From Stentor coeruleus (taxonomy: Eukaryota > Ciliophora > Heterotrichea > Heterotrichida > Stentoridae), in NCBI GenBank assembly GCA_001970955.1, contig MPUH01000650.1, forward strand, positions 1-41,676: DNA of 41,676 nucleotides. Reading direction: 5' to 3'. Under the pieces are notes generated by a model. The model ran no database searches, was not told where the DNA came from, and saw nothing but the letters and a program-made list of their open reading frames with translations. Below are positions 37,942-41,676 of this stretch, piece by piece. Position numbers and translations under genes: made by a program. How positions within the stretch are numbered: position 1 is the stretch's first letter; every line of letters begins with the position of its first letter.

Positions 37942-39492
37942 TTACTTCTTTCCTTTTTTCCCTTTACCCTTCTTCCCTTTCTTCTTCTTCTTCCCTTTTT
38001 TCTTTCCAAGTTTCAAAAATGGATTCGACATCAATCCAGCTCCAGGTGCCGGCAAACTTAAATGATTCAGATTTTCAGGAGGTAAATCTTCAGGCATAAG
38101 CAAAGCATACTTAAGTGTATCAATGCTACAAGGTATATTTTTCTTAGCCAATCTTTTCTTCACTTCATAAATTTCATCAATTTGCTCAGCTCTTTGTGCT
38201 GTCATAGGCCTACTAACCCCAGGCATACCACGTGTCATAATATTCCTAGCAGGTGGTAAATATCCAGCAGTATATGGTCTAATATATTCTTTATTCCATA
38301 TATTCCCAGTACGAGCATAAGCACTTAATGTTACAGCATTAGGGTCAACATCTAAAGCATTATTCGGTTCATCTAAACTTTCTTCAGCTTCTAAAATATC
38401 TTCATGTAATTTCCTTATTGCCGCTATTTTATCTAATTTATGCATAGGTTTTGATTCTTCTTTAATCTCAACTTTTGGCTCTTCAGGTTTAGCTTCAGGT
38501 TCAGGGTCAGCTAATTCATAAACATTACGTTTAAAAACCTGTGCTTCAGAAGCTGTATGTGGCCTACTTGGTGCATAAGCTCTTTGATCAAATCTTGAAG
38601 CAAAACGGTTGCTTTCGAATTTTCTGTTAAATTCTTCAGCTTTACGAGCTCTTGATGATGTCCATGTGTCAACTTTTTGTTTCATTTCATCTCTTAGACG
38701 TTTTTCTGCTAAATCTTTGTTTCGGTTTAATTGGAATCTAGCTTCAGCTTTTTTTTCTTCCCCTTCATCTAGTGGTATATAACTTATATATGATGTTTCA
38801 AAGTCTGCTTCTTTGATTTCTGATCTTGGTTCACCTGCACCAGTAAAAGGTTTTATAGGTAGTTTTATTGCACTTTGTGGCCTTGAATCAAAAACTTTGC
38901 TATGTACAGTATTTGCTGTTTTAGGCCTTAAACTATGAGCTGAATTGATTTTCCTTCTTGAATATTGAGAAAGTCGATCTGGAGGATTTTCTTCTTCTAT
39001 GATGAATTCAGGTTCTAAAATTTGTCCTTCAATAGGTTCAGATTGACCTGAAATAGTGTTTTCTTTACCAACTTTATCGTAGTACCAGTTGTATACTTTG
39101 TCTAAGCATTCAAGTTGAAGTTTACGGATATTTGTGTAGATACATTCGTTAAGAAGTTTATGAAGGGATGTGTAGATTATGTTCTTCCATTTCAATGATT
39201 TCCCCGGGTGTATTAAAGAGTTTTTTCTTCTACAGTCCAAGTGATAATTTTCTAAGTTTTTTTTTAACTCTTGGAATCTGGGATGGTTGTCTAGATAAAC
39301 ACTTGTTATGGATTTGATACTGAAAGACATGTCTGGGTTTAGTGATATCATGTCGTCTTCTTTTAAGTTGGCTTCTGAGATCAGTTGCTCTGATTCTTTC
39401 AGGACTTCTTCGAATTGGCTGATTTTTTGCGATTTATTCATTGATACTGGGATCGGTTTCGCGATTCCTCTTATCCGAAAATCAGATGACAT
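37942..39492 (-). CDS. Basic protein with RPxTA motifs and Lys/Gly tail, function unknown
   Basis: 516 residues. A helical N-terminal region (about 20-145, FEEVLKESEQLISEANL, YHLDCRRKNSLIHPGKSLKW) is followed by a low-complexity middle carrying spaced R-P-x-[TS]-A motifs: RPKTA, RPQSA, RPHTA, RPYTA, RPMTA. The last ~24 residues are only Lys and Gly. Charged coiled-coil text (NKDLAEKRLRDEMKQKVDTW) lies between. Such tails and RPxTA-like motifs occur in ciliary/cortical proteins of protists, but I cannot name a family. The poly-Lys tail could bind acidic surfaces such as tubulin tails or nucleic acid. It lies in tandem with the gene ending at 36086, 245 bases apart. Stop TAA. Confidence 0.7.
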   Translation of the reverse strand: MSSDFRIRGIAKPIPVSMNKSQKISQFEEVLKESEQLISEANLKEDDMISLNPDMSFSIKSITSVYLDNHPRFQELKKNLENYHLDCRRKNSLIHPGKSLKWKNIIYTSLHKLLNECIYTNIRKLQLECLDKVYNWYYDKVGKENTISGQSEPIEGQILEPEFIIEEENPPDRLSQYSRRKINSAHSLRPKTANTVHSKVFDSRPQSAIKLPIKPFTGAGEPRSEIKEADFETSYISYIPLDEGEEKKAEARFQLNRNKDLAEKRLRDEMKQKVDTWTSSRARKAEEFNRKFESNRFASRFDQRAYAPSRPHTASEAQVFKRNVYELADPEPEAKPEEPKVEIKEESKPMHKLDKIAAIRKLHEDILEAEESLDEPNNALDVDPNAVTLSAYARTGNIWNKEYIRPYTAGYLPPARNIMTRGMPGVSRPMTAQRAEQIDEIYEVKKRLAKKNIPCSIDTLKYALLMPEDLPPENLNHLSLPAPGAGLMSNPFLKLGKKKGKKKKKGKKGKGKKGKK

Positions 39493-40091
39493 TTAAATAG
39501 TAACTTTAAAAAATTGTATAAAAACATAGAATAAGAATTTTATACAACGGGCCAAACAATTTCAAATATTTTATTACTTTATATTATGTTATTCAAAAAC
39601 CAAGTAAGTCATACAATAACTCTTGATGAATATCCATGTGTATTATTATTAAAAAAATTATCTTCATTGATATATATTTCAACTTCTTTTTGCTTATAGT
39701 ATTATTTCAAAGCTTTTGAGATTTTCTCAAAATTTTTATCTTCATTCATAAAATTTATGGCTTGGATTAAAATTTTTAAGGTTTTTTGAATTGACTTCTT
39801 ATATTTATAGGTAATTCTCTCAATAAGACCTACTATTTTATATTATTAAGTGTGTTTTATCTAAGTATATTTATATGAGTATTTTTTTAAATTTTAATTG
39901 GGTTAATTATTTGGAATGTATATGTTTTTATTTTTAGAAAATATAGATGATAAATGAACATGATTTAGATACTTAGGCTCTATGGATAAACTCTAAATTA
40001 TTACTCTNTATTTTTAGAAAATATAGATGATAAATGAATATGATTTAGATACTTAGGCTCTATGGATAAACTCTAAATTATTACTCTACTT
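39493..40091. other. Intergenic, with assembly junction around N at 40008
   Basis: Bases 39929-40007 recur at 40009-40087 (79 bp) with one difference (C39959 versus T40039) around a single N, again an unmerged contig overlap. The rest is AT-rich with no gene seen. Confidence 0.8.
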
Positions 40092-40613
40092 TTAAAGTTC
40101 TGCCATCTGAAATTCTTGCAAACCTGTCCTGAGCTTTCTAACATTTCTAAAGAACACAAACAAAAGAAAAGCAAGAGCTCCTGAAGCAATAAACGAAACA
40201 AGTGACAAAGCCAGGATTATCATAACCACTGCCCCTCCTAAGCCACATGTATCAGTTTTAGTAGGATCGCAATCAAGTGGTGTTGAAGCTAAATATATAA
40301 AAAATATCAAAGATAGAACAGACAATAATATATTGACTACAATCAGAGCTATAAGTAATACTGAATATATTAGTGTGCCAATTGCACTATCATATGAAAC
40401 TGAGTAGAATCCAATGATAGAAGTAAGTATATAAATAATTGGTAGTGTAATTATGAAGTAAAAAAAATCAGTCTCTTCGAATACCTTGTGAGTTAATACT
40501 ATTAGGGCTAAACCTAATGTAAATAACACTACCGCTCCTCTCCTAACATTTTCTTTATTTGCCCTTATCAATGCATTTTCTGATTGAGATTGGTTATACA
40601 CTGGATATTGCAT
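40092..40613 (-). CDS. Four-TM membrane protein of unknown function
   Basis: 173 residues. Hydrophobic segments at about 26-44, 50-70, 78-106 and 127-155; a short cytosolic start (YPVYNQSQSENALIRANKEN) and a basic end (FRNVRKLRTG). The loop between TM3 and TM4 (about 107-126) holds DCDPTKTDTCGLGG with two Cys that could form a disulfide outside the cytosol. The layout is tetraspan/MARVEL-like, but the CCG motif of tetraspanins is absent and no family can be assigned. Start ATG 40613, stop TAA immediately beside the assembly junction. Confidence 0.75.
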   Translation of the reverse strand: MQYPVYNQSQSENALIRANKENVRRGAVVLFTLGLALIVLTHKVFEETDFFYFIITLPIIYILTSIIGFYSVSYDSAIGTLIYSVLLIALIVVNILLSVLSLIFFIYLASTPLDCDPTKTDTCGLGGAVVMIILALSLVSFIASGALAFLLFVFFRNVRKLRTGLQEFQMAEL

Positions 40614-41175
40614 TTTATTACAAGATTATATTATTCTACAAGATAAAATCAGAAATTTCTTTAAGTTTAAATACAAACTTAAAATCGCAAATATTAAACC
40701 TTTATGCTAATAAACCTAAATTCCCAATCTCTATATAAAAAAATCTTTCACCTGTTATAATATTCATCAAATTAAAATAGGTATTTTCGCTTTACTTTTA
40801 CTTTAAGATTTGCATCTACTTCAGATCTTGATTTTTAAATTTTTAACAACGATGATTCTTGGAATTTTTTGTGATAATTAATTTTTGCCGTTATCATAAT
40901 AATGAATGTTTTAACAAGATCTTCAATATTTAACTATGTATATTTAATATAGTTAGATTAAAATACAAGTACCCCTTCCAATGCTTAATTATACTAATAA
41001 ACTATCTTTGCAAAAATGTACAGTAATCCCTTACCAAGAATCCTAGAAATATTATAATTGCCTTATTTACTCCTCTATCCTGTAATAGCTCTTCAAATAC
41101 CCTTTCTAAGCATAATTTCTTCAATTCATATAGGAAATAGATTCTCATATCGTTGAAAAAAATCACTAAAATATA
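40614..41175. other. Intergenic, contains a decayed carboxypeptidase 5' end
   Basis: Between the divergent four-TM and carboxypeptidase genes. Besides the decayed copy at 40783-40934, no gene is seen. Confidence 0.5.
40783..40934 (+). pseudogene. Decayed tandem copy of the S10 carboxypeptidase 5' end
   Basis: ATTTTCGC(T/A)TTACTTTT(A/C)CTT at 40783 matches 41182 onward, and the match continues through TCTTGGAAT to ATGAATG(T/C)TTTAAC(A/T)AGATC(T/A)TCAATATT. It encodes SWN and MNVLTRSSIF against PWN and MNALTRSSIF. The start codon is lost, one base is deleted early and several stops are present. The in-frame TAA at 40836-40838 lies at the position equivalent to the TAA in the larger copy. Confidence 0.7.
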
Positions 41176-41676
41176 ATGCACATTTTCGCATTACTTTTCC
41201 TTCAAGCCTTTGCCTCTCCTCCCAAATCTGACTAAATCCTTGGCAGTGATGGTCCTTGGAATACATTAGGTGTCTCAGGTTATGCAGGTACCATAACAAT
41301 GAATGCTTTAACTAGATCATCAATATTCTATTGGATGTTTGAAGCCATAGATGGTAACATAACCTCAGATAGCTTACCACTAATGATTTGGCTGGATGGT
41401 GGGCCAGGATGTTCAGGCTCTGAATCAATGATTTGGGAATATATCTCACCAATACATTTATATTCAACAGGACAACCAGGAAGAACTCCATTAGAATTAA
41501 CTTGGGGGACGGATTTTCATATATTATCTATAGATTTCCCTTATGGTACAGGATATTCTTATGCAAATTCTCCTGGGGATAATAAAAATACAACTCTTGG
41601 GGCAACTTATTATTTATGGCAATTTCTAAACAAACTTAATGCTAAATACCCAACTTGGTTTAAGAGAGAGGTTTAT
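41176..41676 (+). CDS. Serine carboxypeptidase (S10) homologue, 5' part, in-frame TAA at codon 20 (partial at right edge)
   Basis: The frame from ATG 41176 starts with a signal peptide (MHIFALLFLQAFASPPKSD), meets TAA at 41233-41235, then continues open to the window end with 147 codons of S10 sequence: DGPWNTLGVSGYAGTITMN, SSIFYWMFEA, LMIWLDGGPGCSGSESM (oxyanion region GGPGCS) and TDFHILSIDFPYGTGYSYA. The catalytic Ser motif (GESYAG) lies beyond the window. No 15- or 16-nt GT-AG intron removes the TAA. So it is a pseudogene, a sequencing error, or a gene read through or started further downstream (which would lose the signal peptide). The decayed neighbour has TAA at the same codon. S10 enzymes are lysosomal/phagosomal exopeptidases. 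Confidence 0.7.

Noticed and set aside
41176..41400. A 15-16-nt intron that would remove the carboxypeptidase TAA
   Set aside because: No GT lies 15 or 16 bases before a usable AG around 41233; the GGCAG downstream has no matching GT.
1..41676. Alternative genetic code (TGA as Trp, or all stops as sense)
   Set aside because: Very long frames with many TGG Trp codons contain no in-frame TAA, TAG or TGA. In-frame stops occur only in decayed regions and once in the carboxypeptidase.
1..41676. tRNA, rRNA or other structured RNA genes
   Set aside because: No T-loop GGTTCGA-type box, cloverleaf or rRNA-like segment was found by eye on either strand.

Overview
The window reads as macronuclear DNA of a heterotrich ciliate, most like Stentor. 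Four coding regions are interrupted by introns of exactly 15 nt (GTA...TAG) whose removal restores conserved protein sequence. The DNA is AT-rich, genes lie on both strands with tiny spacers, and long reading frames use the standard code, with no in-frame stop codon in any intact gene. All 17 genes whose ends are visible stop with TAA or TAG, never TGA. Species assignment is inference from these traits.

Layout. 1-6.1 kb: an abnormal alpha-tubulin tail, a SAXO-like axonemal protein, a CBM20-GT20-phosphatase trehalose protein with a degraded synthase site, and a mitochondrial F1-ATPase-alpha-like protein with a degraded nucleotide site. 6.1-14.4 kb: a giant TBC1D31-like protein with 24 perfect-length 13-residue repeats, divergent from the F1-alpha-like gene across only 13 bp, then a RalGAP/tuberin-type RapGAP gene. 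14.7-19.1 kb: a cathepsin-L fold protein lacking all four catalytic residues, a WD40 protein and an ABHD17-like hydrolase. 19.1-23.5 kb: gene-poor DNA containing decayed genes and one RING membrane protein. 23.5-31.9 kb: a four-CNB cGMP-dependent-type kinase, an Amt/Rh transporter lacking both pore histidines, and a second RapGAP paralogue. 31.9-34.4 kb: another decayed gene. 34.4-41.7 kb: a DYRK kinase, two ciliate-type proteins of unknown function, a four-TM protein, a decayed carboxypeptidase 5' end and the start of a full-size S10 carboxypeptidase homologue carrying an in-frame TAA.

Two themes stand out. First, four proteins in well-known enzyme or transporter families keep the fold but lose signature residues (cathepsin L, Amt, F1-alpha, TPS), so the window is rich in probable pseudoenzymes. 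Second, the long intergenic stretches are not empty. They hold decayed coding sequence, including a recognisable dead copy of the gene at 36.1-37.7 kb lying 17 kb away. Several genes fit ciliary or cortical biology (SAXO, TBC1D31-like, DYRK), but they do not form an operon or an obvious single pathway.

Three single-N positions (2987, 27750, 40008) are unmerged contig overlaps, not biological repeats. Identifications rest on motif recognition by eye; no database search was run.
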